A DNA stretch of 35,368 nucleotides, taken from contig CANAIR010000021.1 in NCBI GenBank assembly GCA_947361355.1, positions 1-35,368 of the forward strand. The letters run 5' to 3'. Made by a program: the position numbers and the translations under genes. A model generated the notes under the pieces. The model saw only the letters and a program-made list of their open reading frames with translations. It made no database searches and had not been told where the DNA came from. Below are positions 1 to 8,500 of this stretch, piece after piece (within the stretch, counting starts at the first letter, position 1; each line of letters begins with the position of its first letter). This DNA comes from an uncultured Clostridium sp. (GTDB lineage Bacteria > Bacillota > Clostridia > TANB77 > CAG-465).

Positions 1-215
1 GCTTGCATATTTGCTACATCACTGTTTATTCTTGCTTTATTTGCCTCTACCATTGAATTATTATTTTGTAATGATACTATAACTGCTACTGCCAAGATTA
101 TTACCACTATTATTGTTATAACTAATACAATAAGTGATATACCTCCACTATGGTTAGTTTTATAAAAAAGTTTTTTTACATGCTTTTTATTCATTTGTTG
201 TTTGTCTTTTTTCAT
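1..215 (-). CDS. Prepilin-like surface protein, N-terminal part (runs off left edge)
   Basis: Only the first 71 codons are in the window. The ATG at 215 follows a good ribosome site (GGTGGAG). A basic stretch is followed by SGGISLIVLVITIIVVIILA and then NNNSMVEANKARINSDVANMQ-like sequence. This is a class III (prepilin-like) signal: glycine just before a 20-25 residue hydrophobic helix, with no glutamate at position 5. It is closely similar to the start of the broken gene at 28127-29450, and less so to the giant proteins at 5590-25394. The C-terminal domain lies outside the window, so its function cannot be named; a secreted or pilus-like surface protein is the best inference. Its leader carries the hairpin at 413-456 and the ORF at 517-594. 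Confidence 0.8.
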   Translation of the reverse strand, partial: MKKDKQQMNKKHVKKLFYKTNHSGGISLIVLVITIIVVIILAVAVIVSLQNNNSMVEANKARINSDVANMQ

Positions 216-412
216 ATTCTCCACCTCAAATTTTTACTTATATTTTATTATTTTTTCCTTTATCTTATATTCTATACTATTATTTCAAATTACTTATTGG
301 AAATTTGTTCTAATTTTTATATTTATTTTATATTTTTCTTAAATCTCTAGTAATACATATATTATTTCAGTTATATTTCATTTTTCCATCTTTTTTATTA
401 CATACTTTTAAA
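216..412 (-). other. Long AT-rich 5' untranslated stretch between attenuator hairpin and prepilin-like gene
   Basis: About 200 bases with no credible gene. Blocks of it resemble 29451-29663, the same interval in front of the broken prepilin-like gene; both contain, on the minus strand, a TAGAATATAA-type block next to an A-rich stretch. The stretch is much longer than the 36-70 bases between hairpin and start codon in the giant-protein modules. I see no known riboswitch in it. Confidence 0.4.
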
Positions 413-456
413 CACACAAAACCTAGCTAAAGAAATTCATCTTCTTTAACTAGGTT
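413..456 (-). terminator. Leader terminator/attenuator hairpin
   Basis: On the minus strand a 15-base-pair stem (AACCTAGTTAAAGAA pairing with TTCTTTAGCTAGGTT, one G-U pair) encloses a short loop and is followed by TTTTGTG. It belongs to the same family as the hairpins at 12746-12785, 19536-19568, 26024-26063 and 29664-29705. It lies upstream of the gene it would control, not downstream of one, so it is best read as an attenuator. Confidence 0.7.
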
Positions 457-516
457 TATATATCTATATTAATTTACATTTCTTACAAAATTTGTATTAA
501 AGTTTTCTTCTATTTC

Positions 517-594
<78 letters not shown>

Positions 595-666
595 ATTTTT
601 GCCTTCATTTTACCAAGTATTTCTTATTTTTTTTATTATACCTAAAACATATTTTACTTTTTAAAT

Positions 667-696
667 ATTATAACATATTTTTTTATATTTTGTCTA
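667..696 (-). promoter_or_regulatory. Predicted promoter for the left-edge prepilin-like gene
   Basis: Minus strand: TAGACA, 18-base spacer, TATAAT, with TG one base before the -10 box (extended -10). It lies about 73 bases upstream of the leader ORF start at 594. A second TATAAT further down, near 640, is an alternative. The element is divergent from the glmU promoter. Confidence 0.55.
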
Positions 697-764
697 CTAA
701 GAATTCTAACATTTTACTATATTTACTAATTTTTTACAAGTAATTAAACTATTTTCTATTTTTC

Positions 765-793
765 TTTACTTTACATACAATTTATGTTAAAAT
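765..793 (+). promoter_or_regulatory. Predicted glmU promoter
   Basis: TTTACT, 17-base spacer, TAAAAT, with TG one base before the -10 box. It ends about 65 bases upstream of the chosen glmU start at 859. Confidence 0.55.
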
Positions 794-858
794 ATTTTCA
801 TAATGTTTTAGTATATTATAACATAAAATATTATAAATTATATAAGGAGATGAGTTTA

Positions 859-2238
859 ATGTCTAAAATTAAGGCAATAGTTTTAGCTGGAGGAAAAGGA
901 ACAAGAATGAAATCTGAACTTCCAAAAGTACTTCATAAAATTTATGATAAATGTATTATTGATTATGTATGTGATGCTTGTGAAGAGGCAAAAGTTGATG
1001 AAATTTTTGTAATCGTTGGTCACAAAGCTTCTCAAGTAGAAGAACATTTAAAAAATAGGAAAAATGTAAAATGTGTATTACAAAAGGAACAATTAGGTAC
1101 AGGTCATGCTGTTATGCAAGCAAAAGATTATTTAGATGATTCTGACCTAGTATTTGTTATTAATGGTGACCAACCACTTATATCTTCACAAACTATAAAA
1201 TCATTAATATCTTTTTGTGAACAAGGAAATTATGGTGGCGCTGTATTATCAGCAATAATAGACAATCCTGGTTTACTTGGAAGAATAATTCGTGATGAAT
1301 ATGGAAATCTAAATAGAATTGTTGAAAGAAAAGATTGTAACGAAGAAGAAGAAAAAGTTAATGAAATTAACATTGGAGTTTATTGTTTCAAAGGAAATTT
1401 ACTTAAAAATTCATTAGGAAAATTAGATGATAATAATGCCCAAAACGAATATTATATAACTGATATACCTGCACATATAAAAAAGATGGGGTACAATTTT
1501 GGAGTATATGCAATAGCTGATATTTCTGAATATCAAGGTATAAATTCAAGAGAAGAATTATCCTTAGCTACCTCTACTTTACTTGATAAAACTAGAAAAT
1601 TACATATGAATAACGGTATTACCTTAATAGATCCATGTAATACATATATAAGCTTAGATGCTACAATAGGTAAAGATACTATTATATATCCTGGAACAAA
1701 TATTCAAGGAGCTACTGTAATTGGAGATAATTGTGTTATTGGTCCAAATTGTCACATTATTTCATCAAATATCGGAAGAAATACAATAATTGAAACAAGC
1801 AAGGTTGAAAATAGTATAATTGGAAATGATTGCAAAATTGGTCCATATTCACATTTAAGACCAAATTCTAATATTTCAAACAATTGCAAAGTTGGAAGTT
1901 ATGTTGAAACAAAAAATGTAAATGTTGGAGAAAATACTAAAATTCCTCATTTTATATATGTTGGAGATGCAGATATTGGAAAAGATGTTGAAATAGCATG
2001 TGGTTGTATAACTGCAAATATGAATGTAAGCTGGGAAAAAAATAGAACAATAATAGAAGATAACTCTTTCATAGGTGCTAACTCTACTCTACTAGCTCCT
2101 GTTACTATTAGCAAAGGTGCTGTAATTGGTGCTGGTTCTGTAATAACTGATAATGTTCCAAAAGATGCTCTAGCTATTGCAAGGAATAGACAAGTAATAA
2201 AAGAAAATTATTCAAAAACTATTATAAAAAAGAAATAA
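859..2238 (+). CDS. glmU: Bifunctional GlmU: glucosamine-1-phosphate acetyltransferase / UDP-GlcNAc pyrophosphorylase
   Basis: Makes UDP-GlcNAc from glucosamine-1-phosphate, acetyl-CoA and UTP in the cytoplasm, for peptidoglycan and other wall polymers. The ATG at 859 is chosen because AAGGAG lies nine bases upstream and the protein then begins MSKIKAIVLAGGKG; the upstream ATG at 784 would add a 25-residue tail not typical of the family. The protein is 459 residues, normal for GlmU. Nucleotidyltransferase motifs are LAGGKGTRM (about 9-17), QLGTGHAV (about 77) and NGDQPL (about 101). From about residue 260 hexapeptide repeats form the left-handed beta-helix, with PHFIYVGDA holding the expected catalytic histidine near residue 363. 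The acetyl-CoA region reads ACGCITANM, where most GlmU proteins have AGTITCNYDG, a modest divergence. A terminator follows at 2246-2290. Confidence 0.95.
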   Translation: MSKIKAIVLAGGKGTRMKSELPKVLHKIYDKCIIDYVCDACEEAKVDEIFVIVGHKASQVEEHLKNRKNVKCVLQKEQLGTGHAVMQAKDYLDDSDLVFVINGDQPLISSQTIKSLISFCEQGNYGGAVLSAIIDNPGLLGRIIRDEYGNLNRIVERKDCNEEEEKVNEINIGVYCFKGNLLKNSLGKLDDNNAQNEYYITDIPAHIKKMGYNFGVYAIADISEYQGINSREELSLATSTLLDKTRKLHMNNGITLIDPCNTYISLDATIGKDTIIYPGTNIQGATVIGDNCVIGPNCHIISSNIGRNTIIETSKVENSIIGNDCKIGPYSHLRPNSNISNNCKVGSYVETKNVNVGENTKIPHFIYVGDADIGKDVEIACGCITANMNVSWEKNRTIIEDNSFIGANSTLLAPVTISKGAVIGAGSVITDNVPKDALAIARNRQVIKENYSKTIIKKK

Positions 2239-2245
2239 TATTAAT

Positions 2246-2290
2246 CTGCTAAAGTACACATTCTATTAGTATACTTTAGTAGATTTTTTT
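2246..2290 (+). terminator. Rho-independent terminator after glmU
   Basis: CTGCTAAAGTA pairs with TACTTTAGTAG (one G-U pair) around a 12-15 base loop and is followed by ATTTTTTT. It starts eight bases after the glmU stop. Confidence 0.8.
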
Positions 2291-2303
2291 ACTTATTTTA
2301 GAC

Positions 2304-2332
2304 TTGTATATTTTTTCATTTTATTGTAAAAT
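2304..2332 (+). promoter_or_regulatory. Predicted promoter for the 568-residue hypothetical gene
   Basis: TTGTAT, 17-base spacer, TAAAAT, with TG directly before the -10 box. It lies just after the glmU terminator and about 30 bases upstream of the ATG at 2362. The same -35/-10 pattern is used by the surface-protein modules. Confidence 0.65.
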
Positions 2333-2361
2333 ATTTATACAGAGTTATACGGAGGATAAAA

Positions 2362-4068
2362 ATGTTAAATTATTTAAATAAACTTAAGGAAAAATGTAAT
2401 ATTAATGATGAATTATTTCAAATTATAAATGATATGTTTGATAAATTACTTAATTTTTCATATATATCAAAATACCAAGCTAGAGAATTACAAAAAAGAT
2501 TATATAAAAATATAGATGTATTATTAATTGGAAATGAAGTAAGTATTGATTACAAATCTGGATATTATGACGCTGTAAAAAAAGAACTATACTTAAAGGA
2601 TATAAAAAATTTAGAATCAGTATATTTAAGAATATTATATGCTATGACTACTACTGAAGTTTCCAAAGATACATATAACGTTGGTTATTCTACTTCATCA
2701 CTTTCTTTAAGTGATTATAAAATTAGACATGAAAATTTCGGTTTAAATAGAGCTGTTGCTTCAAATTTAGTATGTAGACTTTTGTATACTCTTCCAACAA
2801 CATTAAGTATTATGCCAACATATAGGACCTATGAAAATGATTTTTTAGGAAATAAAATTTCAAGTGATAATGATATATATTTTTTAGAAGGTACTTTACT
2901 TGCACAAATCTGTTATATACTAGATATAAATGAAGAAGATTTGTATAATCATTTTTTCACATCACCTATGAAATATTATAAAAAATTTATAACTAAAATT
3001 TCTAATAATTTTGGTTATGATATTTGTAAATTACTAGATAGTATAAGCAAAAATTATTCGCTGTATAACAAATTAAATTATTTTAATAAATGTTTAAATG
3101 ATAATTATATAAATATTAAAAGAAAATTTTTAAAAACAGATATTAGTTCTTTAGAAAAAGAAAAAGATAAAATTAAATTAGCGATTGCAGATACACTATC
3201 AAAAGTTTCTAATAAATTTAATGATAATGATGAAATCCAAACTAATATTGAAAATTCACTTGCAGAAGAAATTAACAATCTTGAAGAGTTAATTTTAAAT
3301 GACATATCTAGTTTACAAAATACTCTTGTAGACTATTTAATAAATGATAAAACTAGATACTCAGCTATATCTTATGCTGTAAAATTAAAAGAACTAGAAA
3401 AAATATTAATATTAGAAAATAGAACATTAAAAAAAGCTATATATGAAACAATTTCTATTGACCTTATGAATACATTTGAAAATACAGCTTCAAATAAAAT
3501 AGAAAAAATTAAATATAGCATTATAAATGAAATATTATCTAGTGATAAATATATTAAAATATATAAAAATATGAGCTTTCAAAAACTAACAGGTTTAATA
3601 GATAGTGATAAAGAAATTGTTGCTGTAACTGTTGATGATACATTTATACAACTTATCGAAATAAAAGATTTATGTTATTCAATGAAAAATTTAGAAAATA
3701 ATACTATCTCAATTAATTTAAATAATATGAGCTATTTACTAAATACCCCATCTGTTGCAAAGGATATAAATATTTATGAAAGATTATTTACAAAAATTCA
3801 TACTAAATTTCCTAAATTTAATACTGTAAGAATTGAAAATATGTATTTAATAAATGAATCTAACTTATCACTTGTATTAATACTTCAAAATAATTCATTT
3901 TCTGTTTTACAAATTGTAGATAATAAAGACAATACTTCAGATTTAAAAGTTGTTAAACTTAGTGAGCCTTACACATTGTTTAATTTACGAAATTCTTCAC
4001 TTCCAATGATTTATAATAAAAAAGAGTCTATACTAAGAAGATTTTTCTCCTTCTTATTCTTAGCATAA
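2362..4068 (+). CDS. Hypothetical protein, 568 residues
   Basis: I do not recognise this protein. ATG follows ACGGAGGATAAAA, a strong ribosome site. The sequence is largely helical in character, rich in Lys, Asn, Ile and Leu, with no clear N-terminal signal peptide. Residues about 250-400 look coiled-coil-prone (charged heptad-like stretches such as LEKEKDKIKLAIADTLSKVS). The C-terminal third (about 400-545) has a more mixed strand/helix composition, and the chain ends with RRFFSFLFLA, a short basic-hydrophobic tail that might touch the membrane. It has its own promoter and a terminator on each side, so it is probably transcribed alone. Nothing in the sequence ties it to UDP-GlcNAc metabolism beyond lying next to glmU. 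Confidence 0.85.
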   Translation: MLNYLNKLKEKCNINDELFQIINDMFDKLLNFSYISKYQARELQKRLYKNIDVLLIGNEVSIDYKSGYYDAVKKELYLKDIKNLESVYLRILYAMTTTEVSKDTYNVGYSTSSLSLSDYKIRHENFGLNRAVASNLVCRLLYTLPTTLSIMPTYRTYENDFLGNKISSDNDIYFLEGTLLAQICYILDINEEDLYNHFFTSPMKYYKKFITKISNNFGYDICKLLDSISKNYSLYNKLNYFNKCLNDNYINIKRKFLKTDISSLEKEKDKIKLAIADTLSKVSNKFNDNDEIQTNIENSLAEEINNLEELILNDISSLQNTLVDYLINDKTRYSAISYAVKLKELEKILILENRTLKKAIYETISIDLMNTFENTASNKIEKIKYSIINEILSSDKYIKIYKNMSFQKLTGLIDSDKEIVAVTVDDTFIQLIEIKDLCYSMKNLENNTISINLNNMSYLLNTPSVAKDINIYERLFTKIHTKFPKFNTVRIENMYLINESNLSLVLILQNNSFSVLQIVDNKDNTSDLKVVKLSEPYTLFNLRNSSLPMIYNKKESILRRFFSFLFLA

Positions 4069-4108
4069 AATAAATGATGAAACATATAAAAGTTTCATCA
4101 TTTATTTT
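4067..4108. terminator. Bidirectional terminator between convergent genes
   Basis: A perfect 17-base inverted repeat (AAAATAAATGATGAAAC and its complement) around an eight-base loop. It overlaps the stop codons of the convergent genes ending at 4068 (plus) and 4108 (minus). It has A-rich and T-rich flanks and could serve both directions. Confidence 0.85.
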
Positions 4109-4509
4109 TATATTTTATTAACATTATTTATAATCATAGTAATAAATAATATTATAAATATATAAATATAGTGTTTATTTAAAAAATTTATTATAAAAGT
4201 ATTATAATTACTTTTGTTTCTATATATATCAATTAATAACCATACCACACTTATAACAATAAAAATAAATAATGGTATTGTTAAAATATTATACTTAAAG
4301 GCATTTAAAAAGTTAAAATTAAATAATTCATAAAAGGCTCTTGAAAGTCCGCATGCTGGACATGAAAATCCAGTTATTTTTTTAAATATGCACTCCATCT
4401 TTACGTCAAATTGATATATTAACAAGTAAAACACTATTACATTTAATAATATTACAATATTTACTACTATATTCTTATATTTATAATTTTTAATATTACT
4501 TAATCTCAT
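4108..4509 (-). CDS. DUF2752 family membrane protein
   Basis: A 133-residue protein with about three to four hydrophobic segments (about 13-33, 60-90, 110-130). It carries the family signature CIFKKITGFSCPACGLSRAF (about 40-60), with the paired cysteines of the CPxCGxTR-type motif. The role of DUF2752 proteins is not established. Its ATG directly abuts the stop of the upstream TM2 gene (TAA then ATG), so the two are probably translationally coupled. DUF2752 and TM2-domain genes are often neighbours in bacteria, which supports both calls. Confidence 0.85.
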   Translation of the reverse strand: MRLSNIKNYKYKNIVVNIVILLNVIVFYLLIYQFDVKMECIFKKITGFSCPACGLSRAFYELFNFNFLNAFKYNILTIPLFIFIVISVVWLLIDIYRNKSNYNTFIINFLNKHYIYIFIILFITMIINNVNKI

Positions 4510-4911
4510 TTAGTCTCTCAAAGTTATTCCATCTGCATCTGTTGATATTTCACCTGTTAAAATTAGTATTCCTTCTATTAGCCCCCACAGACCAGATACA
4601 GCTGACAATATTCCGCAAGATAAAATTGAAATTAAAAGTTGCGCTACTGCCTTTCCAGTATAACCTAAATAAAAATTATGAACACCAAGTGAACCTAAAA
4701 ATATTCCTAACAGTCCTGCTGCAATTTTTGATTTTGGAGTTTTTGTACTTCCATTATTATTAGTAGTATTAGAATTATTATTACTTTCTACTTCTTTAAC
4801 AACCTCTACTGTTTCATTATCTGAAACTTCAGTTTTTAAAGTTGCCTCACATTCTGCACATAATTCTTTGTTTTCTTCCCCTAAATTTTTACCACAATTT
4901 TTACAAAACAT
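4510..4911 (-). CDS. Zinc-ribbon and TM2 domain membrane protein
   Basis: A 133-residue protein. It opens with a zinc ribbon (MFCKNCGK...LCAEC, four cysteines in residues 3-20) followed by an Asn/Ser/Thr-rich linker. The TM2 domain (about 60-125) has two hydrophobic segments around the conserved GxxGxHxFYLGxTxxA pattern, seen here as GSLGVHNFYLGYTGKA. Such proteins sit in the membrane with the ribbon probably in the cytoplasm; their function is unknown. The start is supported by AAGGAG 11 bases upstream. The gene is coupled to the DUF2752 gene. Confidence 0.9.
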   Translation of the reverse strand: MFCKNCGKNLGEENKELCAECEATLKTEVSDNETVEVVKEVESNNNSNTTNNNGSTKTPKSKIAAGLLGIFLGSLGVHNFYLGYTGKAVAQLLISILSCGILSAVSGLWGLIEGILILTGEISTDADGITLRD

Positions 4912-4938
4912 AAATTTTCACTCCTTTTTATATACTAT

Positions 4939-4966
4939 ATTATATCATAAATATTGATATTTACAA
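4939..4966 (-). promoter_or_regulatory. Predicted promoter of the TM2-DUF2752 pair
   Basis: Minus strand: TTGTAA, 16-base spacer, TATAAT, with TG one base before the -10 box. It lies about 28 bases upstream of the ATG at 4911 and directly after the terminator of the preceding surface-protein operon. Confidence 0.6.
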
Positions 4967-4973
4967 CTATGTT

Positions 4974-5020
4974 TGAAAAAAAACTCTTAAAACATAGCTA
5001 CTAACTATAGTTTTAAGAGC
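4974..5020 (-). terminator. Terminator of surface-protein module 1
   Basis: On the minus strand CTCTTAAAAC pairs with GTTTTAAGAG. The stem is extended by ATAG/CTAT with one bulged base and is followed by eight T. It lies 40 bases after the stop of the small membrane protein ending at 5061. Confidence 0.85.
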
Positions 5021-5060
5021 TTTAAATCAAATTTAAATTGACAAAAATTTAATTTTTATT

Positions 5061-5546
5061 TTATGTTCCATTAGAATATTCTCTCATTACCGAATTATAT
5101 TCTTCATATAATTTATTAATTTCCATCATTTCATTATTTAGTTTTTCTTCTTTTTCATTTAATTGTTTTATTATTTTCTCTTTTCCCTCTTCTTTTTTCT
5201 TTTCAGACACTTTTTCATTTGAAGATGATGAAATTCCTTCTGAAACAATTATTTTATTATCTGCTAATTTACTTTTTATATCATTTATTTCTTGATTTAA
5301 TTTTTTTATAGCTTTTTCTTTTTCATCAATTTTTTCTTTAACAATTTCTAAACTGCTTTTATTATTACTTTGAATATTATTCTTGTTATTTGAATTGCCT
5401 GAAAAGTTATTTTTATTATTTTTCAGTAACAATAATCTATACAACAATATGGCTACAACAACAAATACAATAACAAATATTAAGATTATTATTTTTTTAT
5501 ACAAATTTTTTTTATTGTTTATTTTGCTACTTTTTTTATTACTCAT
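5061..5546 (-). CDS. Small single-pass membrane protein with coiled coil (partner of giant protein 1)
   Basis: A 161-residue protein: a lysine-rich N-terminus, one hydrophobic helix (about 18-40), an Asn/Ser-rich linker, and a highly charged Lys/Glu heptad-like stretch (about 65-150) that should form a coiled coil outside the membrane. There is no catalytic motif. The ATG at 5546 has a weak ribosome site (AAAGG, 12 bases away). It starts 43 bases after the giant gene ends, with no terminator between, so the two are probably one transcript. Every giant gene here is followed by a protein of this layout but of unrelated sequence, which suggests a role in export, anchoring or folding of the giant protein; this is inference from position. 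Confidence 0.8.
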   Translation of the reverse strand: MSNKKSSKINNKKNLYKKIIILIFVIVFVVVAILLYRLLLLKNNKNNFSGNSNNKNNIQSNNKSSLEIVKEKIDEKEKAIKKLNQEINDIKSKLADNKIIVSEGISSSSNEKVSEKKKEEGKEKIIKQLNEKEEKLNNEMMEINKLYEEYNSVMREYSNGT

Positions 5547-5589
5547 TAATTATCAAAACCTTTCTAAACATTAATCATTTTAAATATTA

Positions 5590-8500
5590 TTATCTATAAT
5601 ATGTTGCTTTATAACCACCACTTGTTCCATTAGTTAAGGTTGCTCCAGTTCTTACTTTAGTTATAGAACCTTCATAAGATTTTTCTCCACCTCTTATTAT
5701 TCCATTATAAAAATTAAATGTACCTGTACTTGAGCCTGTAATACTATCTTCATTTTCTACACCAATAGTTTCACCTGTTATAATAGGGTTAGATGTACTT
5801 AATGCAGATGATGTACTTCCAACTGTAATTGTTCCGTATCTAACATACATAGCTACAAATGTTTGTGAAGTTACACTACCGCCTGTAACAGTTGTATTAG
5901 ATGGTTCTTTAACATTATATATTGCAAAACCTACCGCATTTATTATTCCAGATGATATATTAAGTGTTCCAGATTCATTTTTAACAAGAGTAAATCCTCT
6001 TTGCTCTGTATCGCTTACATAACCTGCTTTTTCTCCTCCACTTATTGTTCCACCAGTTATTGTAGTTCTACCAGCATTTGTATATATAGCTACTCTTTGC
6101 GCTGTTAAATTTCCTCCACTTACAGTTACAATTCCTGAACCTGGACTATCAATTACTGCATAATCATCATTTGTAGACATGTTGCCACCTGTTACTTTTA
6201 TTGTTCCTGTTGTAGAATTTTCAATTACGTGCATACCTGTTGATTTATATGTACCACTATTTACTTCTATTGTACCACTACCTTTATTAAACAATACAGG
6301 AAATCTGCCTGCATTTATATTCGCAGTTGGATTATTTACCTTTATTGTACCGCTACCTTCATTAAACATAACAATACCTTGTGTAGTTGAAATATTTCCA
6401 CCTGTTATTGTAACTTTTCCTGTTTCTGTATTCATAATTGCATTTCCTTGTGTTGAAGCTGTACCTGCAGTTATTGTACCACCTGAAATGTTAGTTATAG
6501 CCCCTGACATTGTTTTTACACCTAATGCTGCACACGAAATCGTTCCCTTAATTATATCAACATTTCCTGCCTCATTACTAACGCCTGAACCTGTAATACC
6601 AGAAATATTTGCTCCATTTACAATTACTGTACCTGTATTATTTACAACACCTGAACCATTTGATGTAATTGTTCCAGCATTTAGGTCAATTCTTCCAGAA
6701 CCTGCATTATAAACTGCTACAAGATTTGTTCCTGTTGAAGATATATTACCACCATTTATAGTCATCGTTTTAGCTCCTGAATTTACAACAGCATTTGAAC
6801 CACTTTTTATTGTTCCACCTTTTATTTCAAATATTCCATTATTTACTACTGCATTTCCAACTTTAGCTTCAACAGATGCTGTTTGTGAAATATTTGATGT
6901 TAAATCAGAACTATTTGCTATACCAATTCCTTTATTAGCTACTATTTTTCCGCCATTTATTGTTAATATTCCTGTTTGATTTGCAACAGCAATTCCACTT
7001 TCACCATTTCCTGTAATATTTCCACCTGTTATTGTCAATGTCCCCCTATTATTGTATACACCTGAACAGTCTGTATTAATGTTTCCATTAGTTATTTGTA
7101 TAATACCTGTTGAATTATTTACCACTGCATATTTATTAACAGTTGCACTACTTGATATTGTACCACCTGTTATTTTCAAAGTCTTTGTTCCAATATTTGC
7201 TACTGTATTTGAGGCACTTTTAATTGTACCAGCCTTAATTTCAAATACACCAGTATTAGAAATAGCAACTCCAGAAGCACCATCAATTGTTCCACCAGAT
7301 ACATTTGAAGTATCATTTAAAGATTCATTAGATAATCCTATACCTGTTGCAGTAGATATGCTTCCATCTGTCATAGTTACAATTCCAGATACGTTATGAA
7401 CAGCTGCATTAGAACCTGTACTTTTAATATTTCCACCTGTTATTGATATAGTACCAGTTGTATTATATATACCTGCACCTGCTGTAATTACATTACCAGC
7501 ACTTACTTGTATAGTACCATTTGAGTTATTATATATTGCAGGTGATGATGTAGATGTTGTAGATACTCCACCACCAGAAATTTTTACAGTACCAGCACCC
7601 TCATTTAATATAACATTAGAACTACCTATTAGTGTTCCATTTTTAACTTCAACTAATTTTCCTTCTGATAAAATAACAACACCCTCTGCAGTTTTTATAT
7701 TTGTATTTGCACCATCTATTGTAACAATTCCCTCAGCACCTTCATTTATAATGGCAACTGAACCCGAAGTAAAAGTTCCACCTGTTATATTAACTCTACC
7801 ACCTGCTACATTTCTTAATGTATTTCCTGCATTAATACTACCACCTGCTACATTTATTGTACCAGTGCTTTCATTATATATTCCATAAACTTCTGAATTA
7901 ATATTTCCTGAATTCATAGTTACTACACCATTTGAATCATTAGAAACACCTATACTTCCAGAAGCCGCTGTTATCTGAGTCCCATCAATTAATACATTTC
8001 CAGATCCACTATTAGATACAGGCATATAACCTGGATTTGTTGTTTGAATTGTGACATTTTGCAAACTTAATGTACCAACTCCTAAGTTTTTAACACCATT
8101 TGTTGATGATACTATTTTTCCAGTCCCTCTTATTGTAAAAGTAATATTACTATTATCAACTGCTATTAAAGAATCTCTAGTTATAGTCTTTCCATTAGTA
8201 TCAAGTACAACTGTCTTATCAATAATTACCACTGAGCCATCAGTAACATTTTTTAAAGTAACAATAGTTCCGCCATTTGATGCTCCACCATTTGAAACTG
8301 CATCTGCATTAGCTTGTGCCAAAGTAGTATAATATGTTGTTTTTCCAGCATTTGTTATACTATAATTGGCATCTTCAACTGTTAACAGCGCTGGCACACA
8401 AGCTTTTGTACTTGTATTTCCATCTATTTGTAAACTTACTTCACAATAGTAAAATCTGCCATTCATAGCTTTTGTAGCCACTGCACTATATGTAGGACTA

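Noticed and set aside
784-858. Upstream ATG at 784 as the glmU start
   Set aside because: It would start inside the predicted -10 region and add a non-conserved 25-residue tail; ATG at 859 has a proper ribosome site and the family's usual N-terminus.
6179-6712. Long plus-strand ORFs opposite the giant genes (also at 7052-7399, 13413-13802, 16006-16299 and others)
   Set aside because: They are antisense shadows of repetitive coding sequence, with no ribosome sites and a biased Pro/Ile/Val/Phe composition caused by the opposite frame.
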